Below, one piece after another: positions 8,408-16,098 of a stretch of 64,000 bases of DNA. Origin of the DNA: Clostridiales bacterium. Lineage in GTDB: Bacteria; Bacillota; Clostridia; Oscillospirales; Acutalibacteraceae. The notes beneath the pieces are model-generated. The model did no database searches. It was not told the DNA's origin and saw nothing but the letters and a program-made list of their open reading frames with translations. The position numbers and the translations under genes are program-made. Position 1 is the first letter of the stretch. Each line of letters starts with the position of its first letter. The stretch lies in the NCBI GenBank assembly GCA_019422525.1, contig JAHZDE010000006.1:119477-183476 (forward strand), given 5' to 3'.

Positions 8408-8872
8408 ATGATGGCGGAAGAATTTGTCCCCGGGTTTTTGCTGGCTCTGGGGGCGGGGGTGCTGCTGGGAGCTGTATATGACGGTTTTCGGGTGCTGCGG
8501 ATGGTGCTGGGCGGCGGGCGGAATCAGCAGTTTGTTTTTGATTTGTTATTTATGGCCTCTGCCGCACTGGTAACATTTGTAGTGGCGCTGGCTGCTGAAT
8601 CGGGCCAGCTGCGGTTTTATCAGCTGGCCGGAGAAGGAATCGGCATGTGCCTGTGGGGGCTTACTTTTGGAGAAATGACGATATGGGCGGCTACACTCAT
8701 TCGAACCTTAATACAAAGAATCTCGAAGCTTTTCCGGAAACTGTATGGATGGTTATCTTCCTGTTGCTGCCGGGCTGTGGGGCGGTTTAGTAGGAAAAGA
8801 AGTAAAAAAATGAAAAATAAACGGGGGAAAGCGAAAAAATCCCTTGAAACAGGAAGGGAGAGTAGTGTATAA
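8408..8872 (+). CDS. yabQ: Spore cortex biosynthesis protein YabQ
   Basis: About 154 residues. The N-terminus has the YabQ layout of several TM helices, with LLGAVYDGFRVLR (about residues 18-30) joining the first two and FDLLFMASAALVTFVVAL forming another. The C-terminal third is very basic and cytoplasmic (KRSKKMKNKRGKAKK). YabQ is required for cortex formation and localises to the forespore outer membrane in Bacillus. Two consecutive ATG codons (8408 and 8411) could serve as the start. It lies directly behind yabP, and 59 bases before divIC. Confidence 0.9.
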   Translation: MMAEEFVPGFLLALGAGVLLGAVYDGFRVLRMVLGGGRNQQFVFDLLFMASAALVTFVVALAAESGQLRFYQLAGEGIGMCLWGLTFGEMTIWAATLIRTLIQRISKLFRKLYGWLSSCCCRAVGRFSRKRSKKMKNKRGKAKKSLETGRESSV

Positions 8873-8931
8873 TCAAGAAAGTCAGAAGATTCCCACAGGG
8901 GAAATTGAATTTCTGAAAAGGAGGAGCAAAA

Positions 8932-9234
8932 ATGCGTGTGTTGAAGAAGAAAAAAATAAAGGGCAGCATGTTGCTCCGGTTTTCCATTTTGTGTTTGATT
9001 GTCTATGTGATGGCCGCTTTGATTAACCAGCAGATTCAGATTAACCAGAAGCGCAGCGAGCTGGACAGCCTGAATAACCAGATTCAGGTGCAGGAAGTGG
9101 AAAACGAAGAACTGCGCCATACCATTGACGCCAATGCAGAGGACGGCAGTGAGTATGCAGAGCGGGTAGCCAGGGAGGAACTGGATTATGCAAAAAACGG
9201 AGAGCGCGTGTTTATCATCATTTCCGGTGAATAA
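8932..9234 (+). CDS. divIC: Septum formation initiator DivIC/FtsB
   Basis: 100 residues: a basic N-terminus (MRVLKKKKIKG), one TM helix (LRFSILCLIVYVMAALI, about residues 16-32), then a coiled coil rich in Gln/Asn/Glu (INQKRSELDSLNNQIQ) and the conserved end VAREELDYAKNGERVF. DivIC is a single-pass component of the divisome, working with FtsL and DivIB to activate septal wall synthesis. GAAAAGGAGGAG precedes the ATG. Its place after yabQ and before yabR matches Bacillus subtilis. Confidence 0.93.
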   Translation: MRVLKKKKIKGSMLLRFSILCLIVYVMAALINQQIQINQKRSELDSLNNQIQVQEVENEELRHTIDANAEDGSEYAERVAREELDYAKNGERVFIIISGE

Positions 9235-9282
9235 AGGGCGCCTCTGGTTTTGATTTATATTTAAGGAGGAAAACATTCAGGT

Positions 9283-9783
9283 ATGCAGCTGGAGGTAGGA
9301 TCGATTCTGGAAGGCAAGGTCACTGGTATCACGAAGTTCGGGGCGTTTGTTGAACTGCCCGGGGGAAAAACCGGTATGGTACATATTTCGGAAATTGCCC
9401 CCACATTTGTCAAGGAAATCCGGGATTTCGTCACCGAGAATCAAACAGTGAAAGTCAAGGTGCTCAGCATCAGCGAGGAAGGGAAAATCAGCCTGTCGAT
9501 GAAGAAGGCGTTGGATCCTGCGCAGCAGCAGCCTCAGCGGAGAGAGCAGAGAGGCGGCAATGGGCCCCGTGCTCCCCGTGCTCCCCGTCAGCCCCGGCCG
9601 GCGGCTGTCAGCCCCGGACGTCCCGGCAACTATGAATGGCAGAGCCGCCGTAATGAGGGCGGCAGCTTTGAGGACATGATGTCCCGCTTTAAGCAGAGCA
9701 GCGATGAGAAAATGTCCGACTTGAAACGGGCCGTAGAGAGCAAGCGCGGCGGGTTCTCCCGTCACAATAACCCTCGAGGCTGA
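9283..9783 (+). CDS. yabR: S1 RNA-binding domain protein YabR
   Basis: 166 residues. The first 75 form one S1 domain (LEGKVTGITKFGAFVELPGG, GMVHISEI, VKVKVLSI, GKISLSMKKA). The rest is a low-complexity, Arg/Pro/Gly-rich linker with repeats of APRAPR and PRP, then a short conserved end (SFEDMMSRFKQSSDEKM). This matches YabR/S1-domain general stress proteins that associate with RNA or ribosomes. It is the last gene of the divIC block. The disordered middle is richer in Pro and Arg than most YabR proteins. Confidence 0.92.
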   Translation: MQLEVGSILEGKVTGITKFGAFVELPGGKTGMVHISEIAPTFVKEIRDFVTENQTVKVKVLSISEEGKISLSMKKALDPAQQQPQRREQRGGNGPRAPRAPRQPRPAAVSPGRPGNYEWQSRRNEGGSFEDMMSRFKQSSDEKMSDLKRAVESKRGGFSRHNNPRG

Positions 9784-9868
9784 AATTATATACAGCCGAG
9801 AATTCATGATCTATCAGGCGGCGGGAGGAAAACTCCCTGCCGCTTTTCTTTTATAAGGAGGAAACCCG

Positions 9869-11023
9869 ATGCTGATAAAAAATGCAGCCCTTCATACCAT
9901 GGAGGGCTTGGACTATGAAAATGGCTGGCTGGCAGCTGATAACGGCGTAATTGTAGGGCTGGGGCCTATGGAGACCTGTCCCGAGAAGGTGGGGGAAGAG
10001 TGGCTGGATTTGGAAGGCGCCCATGTATACCCCGGTTTTATTGATGCCCATACCCATTTGGGCATGTGGGAGGACGGACTAACCTTTGAAGGAGATGACG
10101 GCAACGAGGAAACCGACCCCATTACTCCCCAACTTCGGGCTATTGACGCACTGAATCCTATGGACCGGTGTTTCCGGGAGGCGCTGGAAAGCGGCGTGAC
10201 CACGGTGGTAACCGGTCCTGGCAGTGCAAACCCCATTGGCGGACAGATGGCAGCTGTGAAAACCTATGGGAAATGTATCGATAAGATGATTGTCAAAGCA
10301 CCCCTTGCCATCAAAATGGCACTGGGGGAAAACCCAAAAAGCGTGTATCACGGCAAAAACCAGACCCCTGTTACCCGTATGGCTACCGCGGCGTTGATTC
10401 GAGAGCAGCTGTATAAGGCCCAGCGGTATCTGGACGACATGGACAAGGCGCTGGCCGAAGAAGATGTGGATATGCCGGAATATGACATCCGGTGTGAAGC
10501 GCTGCTGCCCTTGCTGCGGGGAGAAATCCAGGCCCATATCCACTGCCATCGGGCAGACGATATTTTTACCGCCATCCGCATCGGCGAGGAGTTCGGGCTG
10601 GATTATGTGATTGTCCACGGCACCGAAGGCCATTTGATCGCCGATGAGCTGGCTGAAAAGCATGTGCGGGTTCTCAGTGGGCCGATTCTGTGTGACCGCT
10701 CCAAACCGGAACTGCGGAACCTGACCCCTGCCTGTCCGGGAAAGCTGTATGAGGCTGGGGTAGAGACTGCACTGATTACCGATCATCCGGTGATTCCCCT
10801 GCAATATTTGTCCTTGTGCGCTGGGCTGGCCGCACGGGAAGGCATGGACAGGGAAGCCGCACTGCGGGCCATTACCATTGAACCGGCCCGGATTTGCGGG
10901 ATTGACAATCGTGTAGGTTCGCTGGCAGTGGGCAAGGATGCCGACTGCGTGGTGTTCCGCCAAGACCCCCTGACACTGGCAGCTAAGCCGGAGCGGGTGT
11001 TTGCAGGCGGACAGGAAGTGTAA
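9869..11023 (+). CDS. Amidohydrolase (imidazolonepropionase-like)
   Basis: 384 residues of the metallo-dependent hydrolase superfamily. Visible signs: the N-terminal beta domain (LIKNAALHTMEG), the metal-binding strand VYPGFIDAHTHLGMWEDG (HxH, about residues 57-65), IHCHRADDI and VIVHGTEGH with further metal His residues, LITDHPVIPLQYL with the catalytic Asp, and the C-terminal VGSLAVGKDADCVVF. It should hydrolyse a cyclic amide or related C-N bond in the cytoplasm. The closest named relative by motif is imidazolonepropionase, but no histidine-degradation genes are nearby. Only 16 bases separate it from the fumarase subunit gene, so they are probably co-transcribed. Confidence 0.88.
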   Translation: MLIKNAALHTMEGLDYENGWLAADNGVIVGLGPMETCPEKVGEEWLDLEGAHVYPGFIDAHTHLGMWEDGLTFEGDDGNEETDPITPQLRAIDALNPMDRCFREALESGVTTVVTGPGSANPIGGQMAAVKTYGKCIDKMIVKAPLAIKMALGENPKSVYHGKNQTPVTRMATAALIREQLYKAQRYLDDMDKALAEEDVDMPEYDIRCEALLPLLRGEIQAHIHCHRADDIFTAIRIGEEFGLDYVIVHGTEGHLIADELAEKHVRVLSGPILCDRSKPELRNLTPACPGKLYEAGVETALITDHPVIPLQYLSLCAGLAAREGMDREAALRAITIEPARICGIDNRVGSLAVGKDADCVVFRQDPLTLAAKPERVFAGGQEV

Positions 11024-11039
11024 AAAGGAGGAATCCCTT

Positions 11040-11882
11040 ATGATACGTGTGATAGAAGTAGGTGAAATTACCCGGACGGTGCGCCGGCTGTGTATTGAAG
11101 CCAACCGGCAGCTTCCGGCAGATATGGAAGCCTGTATCCGCTGTGCCGCCGAAAAAGAGACTCACCCTATTGGGAAGTCCATTATGAAGGATATTTGCGA
11201 CAATATGGACGCAGCCCGGGAACTGACGCTGCCGGTTTGTCAGGATACCGGCATGGCGGTGGTATTTGCCGAGGTGGGACAGGACGTCCATATTGATGGA
11301 AATTTTGAAGAAGCTGTCAACGAAGGGGTTCGCCAGGGCTATGTAGAGGGTTTGTTGCGCTGCTCCGTGGTGGCCGATCCCATTCGCCGGGGCAATACCA
11401 ATGACAACACGCCAGCAGTGCTCCACACCCGGTTGGTGCCCGGTGATAAGGTGCGGCTGATGGTGGCGCCCAAGGGCTTTGGCAGCGAGAATATGAGCCG
11501 GGTGATTATGCTGACCCCATCAGCTACCCGGGAGCAGATTATCGGTGCAGTGGTGGAAACCGCCCGTCTGGCAGGCGCCAACCCCTGTCCACCCATGATG
11601 CTGGGAGTTGGCATTGGCGGAGACTTTGAGCTGTGCGCATTGCTTGCCAAAAAAGCCCTGTGCCGGCCGGTTTCCCAAAGAAATCCCGATCCCTTCTATG
11701 CACAGCTGGAAAAAGATATGCTGGAGGCGGTCAATCAGTTGGACATTGGGCCTCAGGGCTTTGGCGGCCTGACAACAGCACTGGCTGTCAATATTGAGCA
11801 GTATCCCACCCATATTGCCGGTTTACCGGTTGCTGTTAATGTAGGCTGTCATGTGACCCGTCACGGAGAAGCCGTACTCTAA
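11040..11882 (+). CDS. Fumarate hydratase class I, alpha subunit (orphan)
   Basis: 280 residues from the ATG at 11040, with AAAGGAGG upstream; the frame opens earlier within the amidohydrolase gene. It has the hallmarks of the alpha subunit of the 4Fe-4S hydro-lyases: VCQDTGMAVVF with a cluster Cys, RRGNTNDNTPA, APKGFGSEN, and the end VAVNVGCHVTRHGEAVL with another conserved Cys. The family hydrates fumarate to malate, or dehydrates tartrate. The two-subunit enzymes normally have the beta subunit gene (about 185 residues) directly downstream; here the next gene is hpf after a 250-base gap and no beta subunit occurs in the window. Length is normal for an alpha subunit. Confidence 0.9.
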   Translation: MIRVIEVGEITRTVRRLCIEANRQLPADMEACIRCAAEKETHPIGKSIMKDICDNMDAARELTLPVCQDTGMAVVFAEVGQDVHIDGNFEEAVNEGVRQGYVEGLLRCSVVADPIRRGNTNDNTPAVLHTRLVPGDKVRLMVAPKGFGSENMSRVIMLTPSATREQIIGAVVETARLAGANPCPPMMLGVGIGGDFELCALLAKKALCRPVSQRNPDPFYAQLEKDMLEAVNQLDIGPQGFGGLTTALAVNIEQYPTHIAGLPVAVNVGCHVTRHGEAVL

Positions 11883-11992
11883 ATTCCGGATTCGGGTGAT
11901 TCCTATAAAACGATCTGTCGCGGCGAATTTTCGGAAATCTGTATACCTTTCAAAAAATGATATAATTTTTTTACAATCTATCTATAAAACCC

Positions 11993-12021
11993 TTTAAAAC
12001 TTTTATCAATTGTGTTATACT
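11993..12021 (+). promoter_or_regulatory. Promoter of hpf
   Basis: TTTAAA (11993-11998), 17-base spacer and TATACT (12016-12021) with the extended -10 TGT just upstream. The predicted transcript starts about 12028, so the hairpin structure at 12035-12100 would be its leader. Confidence 0.55.
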
Positions 12022-12034
12022 ATAACCACAGATA

Positions 12035-12100
12035 CAGGCAGCTTCCCTGTGGGAGAGTTGCTGTGCCGGGAAAATCCGTTCCCGGATAAAAAGCTGCCTG
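12035..12100 (+). ncRNA. Structured leader of hpf (three-way junction)
   Basis: A 10-bp closing stem CAGGCAGCTT/AAGCTGCCTG encloses two hairpins, TCCC-tgt-GGGA (12044-12054) and CCGGGAA-N6-TTCCCGG (12066-12085). No T run follows, so it is not a plain terminator. The raiA RNA motif is known upstream of hpf/raiA genes in Firmicutes but is about 200 bases long; this element is only 66 and I cannot equate the two. Confidence 0.5.
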
Positions 12101-12130
12101 CATAGTTTAAAAGTGTTAGGAGATGTTGGC

Positions 12131-12676
12131 ATGAAAATTACGATCATCGGCAGAAAGGTTACCCTGCGGGACAACTTTAAGGAGCTGGCCACGAAAAAGC
12201 TCATGCGCTTTGACCGGATTTTCGACGAGGATGCAGAAGCAACCGTGACGGTAACGCTGGAGCGCAATCGCCAGACGGTTGAAATTACCATTCGCCAGCC
12301 GGGCATGATTTGCCGTGCGGAGGAAACCGCCTCCGAAATGAACGACGCCCTGGATAAGGTAATTTCTGCTTTAGGCCGGCAAATCCGCAAAAATAAAACC
12401 CGTTTGGAGAAGCGTCTCCATAGCGGGGCCATCGATCAGTATGTGCAGGAGTATGCGGAGGATGCCGAGCCCACGGACGAAGAGCCCGAGGAATATGAGA
12501 TTGTAAAAACAAAGCATTTCTATGTAAAGCCCGCCAGCGTGGAAGAAGCCATTTTGCAGATGAATATGCTGGAGCATCAGTTCTTTATGTTCCGCAATAC
12601 CGATAATAACGAAATCAATGTGGTGTATCGCCGTAAGGACGGAAAATATGGCCTTCTGGAGCCGGATTCCGAATAA
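12131..12676 (+). CDS. hpf: Long-form ribosome hibernation promoting factor
   Basis: 181 residues from the ATG at 12131 with TTAGGAG upstream. The N-terminal domain (MKITIIGRKVTLRDNFKEL, about residues 1-100) is the ribosome-binding S30Ae fold, and the C-terminal domain from about residue 125 (IVKTKHFYVKPASVEEAI, MNMLEHQFFMFRN, INVVYRRKDGKYGLLEP) is the dimerisation domain of long HPF. It pairs 70S ribosomes into inactive 100S particles in stationary phase. A structured leader precedes it. Residues 105-123 form an acidic Glu-rich linker. Confidence 0.97.
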   Translation: MKITIIGRKVTLRDNFKELATKKLMRFDRIFDEDAEATVTVTLERNRQTVEITIRQPGMICRAEETASEMNDALDKVISALGRQIRKNKTRLEKRLHSGAIDQYVQEYAEDAEPTDEEPEEYEIVKTKHFYVKPASVEEAILQMNMLEHQFFMFRNTDNNEINVVYRRKDGKYGLLEPDSE

Positions 12677-12732
12677 CCGGCATTTTGGCCCAGCACGGGC
12701 AAAAGAATAAAACTGAATATACAAAGTACTGA

Positions 12733-12776
12733 AAATGGGCCGTGCAGGAAAGCTGTGCGGCCCATTCGATTTTTGG
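12733..12776 (+). terminator. Intrinsic terminator after hpf
   Basis: AATGGGCCG / CGGCCCATT stem followed by CGATTTTT. Confidence 0.8.
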
Positions 12777-12872
12777 CAGGAGCCGCTGGGGGCGGGTTGC
12801 GTGAAAGAGGCGGGTATGGTACAATAACAAAAAGATTGCGAAAAGAATGAATGAAAGAAAGGACAGGTCAAG

Positions 12873-14000
12873 ATGGAACTGTTTGAAATGGCAGCCCCCT
12901 GCCTGTTAGGCGTGGAAGGCCTGGTTGGAGAAGAACTGCGGGATATGCAGGCGGTGGATGTCCGTCCGGAAAACGGACGCGTGTTTTTTAAGGGCGACGA
13001 ACATATGCTGGCCCGGGCCAATATGGGCTCCCGGTACAGCGAGCGGATTTTGATACATTTGGGAACTTTTCCCGCAAGAAATTTTGAAGAGCTGTTTCAG
13101 GGGGTGAAGGCGCTGCCCTGGGAGCGTTGGCTGGATAAAGGGGATGCATTTCCCGTCAAGGGACGTTCCCTCAGTTCCAAGCTGCACAGCCTGCCGGATT
13201 GCCAGTCCATTATCAAAAAAGCGGTGGTGGAGAGACTGCGGAGCAAATATCACCTTTCCTGGTTTGAGGAGACCGGACCGGTTCATCAAATCCAGTTTTT
13301 GATTATGAAAGATAAGGTGAGCATGATGCTGGATACGTCCGGAGCGGGACTGCACAAGCGGGGATACCGGCAGAATTCCACAGAGGCCCCCATTAAAGAA
13401 ACGCTGGCCGCCGCTATGATAAAGCTGGCGCGGGTGCGGTCTGATGGGAACTTTATTGATCCCTTCTGCGGCTCCGGTACGCTTCTCACCGAGGCGGCTT
13501 TGTATGCTTTGAATATTGCGCCGGGAATCCAGCGGCATTTTGCAGCGGAAAAATGGGCACAAGTGGACAATCGGGTGTGGCAGGAAGAGAGAAACCGCGC
13601 CCGGGATTTGGTAAAGAGGGACGCTGCTTTCCGGGCAACCGGCTATGATATTGATGGGGTGGCGGTGTCCCTGACACTGGAAAATGCCAGAAAGGCCGGC
13701 GTGATTCACGCGGTCCGAGCGGAGAAGAGGGATATCCGGGACTTTTCCTGCGAGGACGAATATGGCTGCGTGATCTGTAACCCGCCCTATGGCGAGCGGC
13801 TGCTGGATGTACAGGCAGCACAGGAGCTGTACAAAGTGATGGGAAAGGTGTTCGTACCGAAGAGAGGATGGAGTTATTCCATTATCAGTCCTGACGAAAC
13901 CTTTGAAGACTGTTTTGGACGCCCGGCTGATAAACGCCGAAAGCTGTATAACGGTATGATTAAGTGCCAGTATTATCAATATTTTAAATATCCCCGATAA
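12873..14000 (+). CDS. THUMP-domain RNA methyltransferase (RlmL/YpsC-like)
   Basis: 375 residues. The N-terminal part (about 1-155) is a THUMP RNA-binding domain with a ferredoxin-like start (LFEMAAPCLLGVEGLVGEEL). The C-terminal SAM-dependent domain has AAAMIKLAR, FIDPFCGSGTLLTEAA (SAM site) and the catalytic ICNPPYGERL (NPPY), as in enzymes that make N2-methylguanosine in 23S rRNA or tRNA. This matches the Firmicute YpsC group in length. AAAGGACAGG precedes the ATG. It is transcribed after hpf's terminator and 80 bases before gpsA. Confidence 0.95.
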   Translation: MELFEMAAPCLLGVEGLVGEELRDMQAVDVRPENGRVFFKGDEHMLARANMGSRYSERILIHLGTFPARNFEELFQGVKALPWERWLDKGDAFPVKGRSLSSKLHSLPDCQSIIKKAVVERLRSKYHLSWFEETGPVHQIQFLIMKDKVSMMLDTSGAGLHKRGYRQNSTEAPIKETLAAAMIKLARVRSDGNFIDPFCGSGTLLTEAALYALNIAPGIQRHFAAEKWAQVDNRVWQEERNRARDLVKRDAAFRATGYDIDGVAVSLTLENARKAGVIHAVRAEKRDIRDFSCEDEYGCVICNPPYGERLLDVQAAQELYKVMGKVFVPKRGWSYSIISPDETFEDCFGRPADKRRKLYNGMIKCQYYQYFKYPR

Positions 14001-14080
14001 GGAAACCGTTTGGTTTTCCAAGGGGGATTCTGTGGAGAAAACATCAATTATCATATATATTGAGAAAGGGTGGTTCGGCT

Positions 14081-15043
14081 ATGAAAATTACCGTTATCGG
14101 ATGCGGACGTTGGGGCTCTCTCATTACCTGGTATCTGGACAGTATCGGCCATGAGGTAACCCTGTATGGCCGGAAGAGCTCCAAAACCATGGCGCGTTTT
14201 TTGCAGGAAAGAAAAAATGATTTGCTGGAGCTTCCCACTTCTGTTCACCTGACAACCGACATTTCTGCCGCCAAAGATGCCCAGGTGATTGTCATTTCCA
14301 TCAACTCTCAGGGATTGCAGGGGCTGATGGACGAACTGAAACCCCTTGATTTGACGGATAAAATTTTTGTGCTCTGCATGAAGGGCATCGAAATTGCTTC
14401 GGGTCGCCGGCTTTCTCAGGTGGTCAATGATAATACGGACTTTTCCAACGAGGTGGCCGTCTGGCTGGGGCCGGGCCATGTGGAAGAGTTTTATCAGGGA
14501 ATTCCCAACTGTATGGTCATTGACAGCAACAACGAACAGGTAAAGAAAATGCTGGTGGATGAGTTTTCCAGCGATCTGATTCGCTTTTATTACGGGCAGG
14601 ACTTGATTGGAAGCGAAATTGGTGCGGCGGCGAAAAACGTTATCGGTATTGCCGCCGGAATTTTGGACGGCCTGCACCTTTCCACTTTGAAGGGGGCGTT
14701 AATGTCCCGAGGTACCCGCGAGGTAGCAAGACTGATTCAGGCGCTGGGGGGAAATGAGCTTTCGGCCTATGGGCTGTGCCATCTTGGGGACTATGAAGCC
14801 ACGGTATTTTCCAAATACAGCCATAACCGCCAGTTCGGAGAATCCTTCGTGAAAGGGGAAGAGTACACCAAGCTGGCAGAAGGATATTATACAGTGCGTG
14901 CCCTTTTACAAATGGGGAAAAATTATGGGGTGGATTTGCCCATTTGCCGGGCGGTGTACGATACTCTGTATCGGGGGGTAGATCCAAAGACCGCGTTGGA
15001 TGATTTGTTTACCCGGTCGCTGAAAACGGAATTCTATCAGTAA
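14081..15043 (+). CDS. gpsA: Glycerol-3-phosphate dehydrogenase [NAD(P)+]
   Basis: 320 residues from the ATG at 14081 (MKITVIGCGRWG), 11 bases after AGAAAGGG. The Rossmann loop GCGRWGSLI stands in place of the usual GxGxxG. The middle has FVLCMKGIE, VAVWLGPGHVEEF and the catalytic Lys region GSEIGAAAKNVIGIAAGILDG (split here by read length), followed by GDYEATVFSKYSHNRQFG (the usual GDLxxTCxSxxSRN motif is altered to GDYEATVFSKYSHN). GpsA makes sn-glycerol 3-phosphate for phospholipids from dihydroxyacetone phosphate. The altered signature motif is unusual, though the fold and length match. A strong terminator follows at 15110. Confidence 0.9.
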   Translation: MKITVIGCGRWGSLITWYLDSIGHEVTLYGRKSSKTMARFLQERKNDLLELPTSVHLTTDISAAKDAQVIVISINSQGLQGLMDELKPLDLTDKIFVLCMKGIEIASGRRLSQVVNDNTDFSNEVAVWLGPGHVEEFYQGIPNCMVIDSNNEQVKKMLVDEFSSDLIRFYYGQDLIGSEIGAAAKNVIGIAAGILDGLHLSTLKGALMSRGTREVARLIQALGGNELSAYGLCHLGDYEATVFSKYSHNRQFGESFVKGEEYTKLAEGYYTVRALLQMGKNYGVDLPICRAVYDTLYRGVDPKTALDDLFTRSLKTEFYQ

Positions 15044-15109
15044 TCCGATTCACTCCCAACAAATTTTCCGTTTGCATGGCAGCGGATACATATTTTTTGT
15101 GTGGTGCTT

Positions 15110-15155
15110 GCCGCCGTCGTATACAGCTGGACTGTGCGACGGCGGCTTTTTATTT
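15110..15155 (+). terminator. Intrinsic terminator after gpsA
   Basis: GCCGCCGTCG / CGACGGCGGC stem followed by a long T-rich run. Confidence 0.85.
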
Positions 15156-15275
15156 TTTCTTTCAAAAATGTAAGAATTTCGTCATGGAAGTCCTCTGGTT
15201 TTGCCGGTAATTCTGAGATATACTGTCGGCAGAACGCCGGGGAAATGCCTCGGCTGGAAAAAGGAGAGACGCATC

Positions 15276-16037
15276 ATGCGGAAATGGACATCTCAAAAAT
15301 CGGAAGCCGGAAAATCGGACATAGCCGGGTATCAAAAAAGGAGACGGATTGTCAGCCTGTGTTCGCTGGTTATTTTGGTGTTGCTATTTGTCGGAATTGC
15401 CGTGTGGGTGGGAAAGCCCATGATTGACAGCTTGAAAAATCCAGAGGCTTTTCGCCAGTGGGTGGACGGCCATGGCATGATAGGACGGCTTGCCTTTGCC
15501 GGTATGATGGCACTGCAGGTAGTGGTGGCCATGATTCCGGGAGAACCACTGGAAATCGCTGCCGGATATGTGTTTGGAAACGTGGAAGGGCTGCTGCTGT
15601 GCCTGTTGGGGGCGGCTGTGGGGACGGCGGTGATTTTTGCCTTTACCCGTCTGCTTGGAATCAAAATGGTGGAAGCCTTCATTTCCCGGGAAAAAATCGA
15701 ATCCATCCGATTTCTTCACAATCCCGAAAAGAGAAACATTCTGGTATTCCTGTTATTTTTCATTCCCGGAACCCCAAAAGATGTGATTACCTATTTTATT
15801 GGCCTGACTTCCATGAAACTGCCTATGTTTCTGCTTCTTTCCTCTCTGGGACGAATTCCTTCGGTGATTACTTCCACCATTGTGGGCAATGCACTGGGGA
15901 CACAAAACTATATCATGGCTGTGTGGGTATTTGTAGTAACAGGGCTTGCAGCTGCAGGTGGACTGTGGGGATATCATCTTTTGTGTCGGAAAAAGCTGCA
16001 AAAGGCGGAAGAAGCCGGAAAGCAGCCGGCGGAATAG
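15276..16037 (+). CDS. TVP38/TMEM64-family (VTT domain) membrane protein
   Basis: 253 residues from the ATG at 15276 with AAAGGAGAG upstream. It has a basic N-terminus, a first TM helix (CSLVILVLLFVGIAVWVG), and the VTT/SNARE-associated core: ALQVVVAMIPGEPLEIAAG, LLGAAVGTAVIFAFTRLLG and FFIPGTPKDVITYFIGL. DedA/TVP38 proteins act as lipid scramblases or transporters in the cytoplasmic membrane. The exact substrate is not known for this subgroup. It is followed after 60 bases by dinB, which has its own promoter. Confidence 0.92.
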   Translation: MRKWTSQKSEAGKSDIAGYQKRRRIVSLCSLVILVLLFVGIAVWVGKPMIDSLKNPEAFRQWVDGHGMIGRLAFAGMMALQVVVAMIPGEPLEIAAGYVFGNVEGLLLCLLGAAVGTAVIFAFTRLLGIKMVEAFISREKIESIRFLHNPEKRNILVFLLFFIPGTPKDVITYFIGLTSMKLPMFLLLSSLGRIPSVITSTIVGNALGTQNYIMAVWVFVVTGLAAAGGLWGYHLLCRKKLQKAEEAGKQPAE

Positions 16038-16051
16038 AAAAATTTCCCGCT

Positions 16052-16080
16052 TGCAAATAAGAACATTTGTTTGTATAATG
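16052..16080 (+). promoter_or_regulatory. dinB promoter with LexA (SOS) box in the spacer
   Basis: TTGCAA (16052-16057), 17-base spacer, TATAAT (16075-16080). Inside the spacer lies GAACATTTGTTT (16062-16073), one base from the Gram-positive LexA/DinR consensus GAAC-N4-GTTC. Binding there would block polymerase, as expected for an SOS gene. Confidence 0.75.
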
Positions 16081-16098
16081 AAGTTGGAGGTGGCAAAC

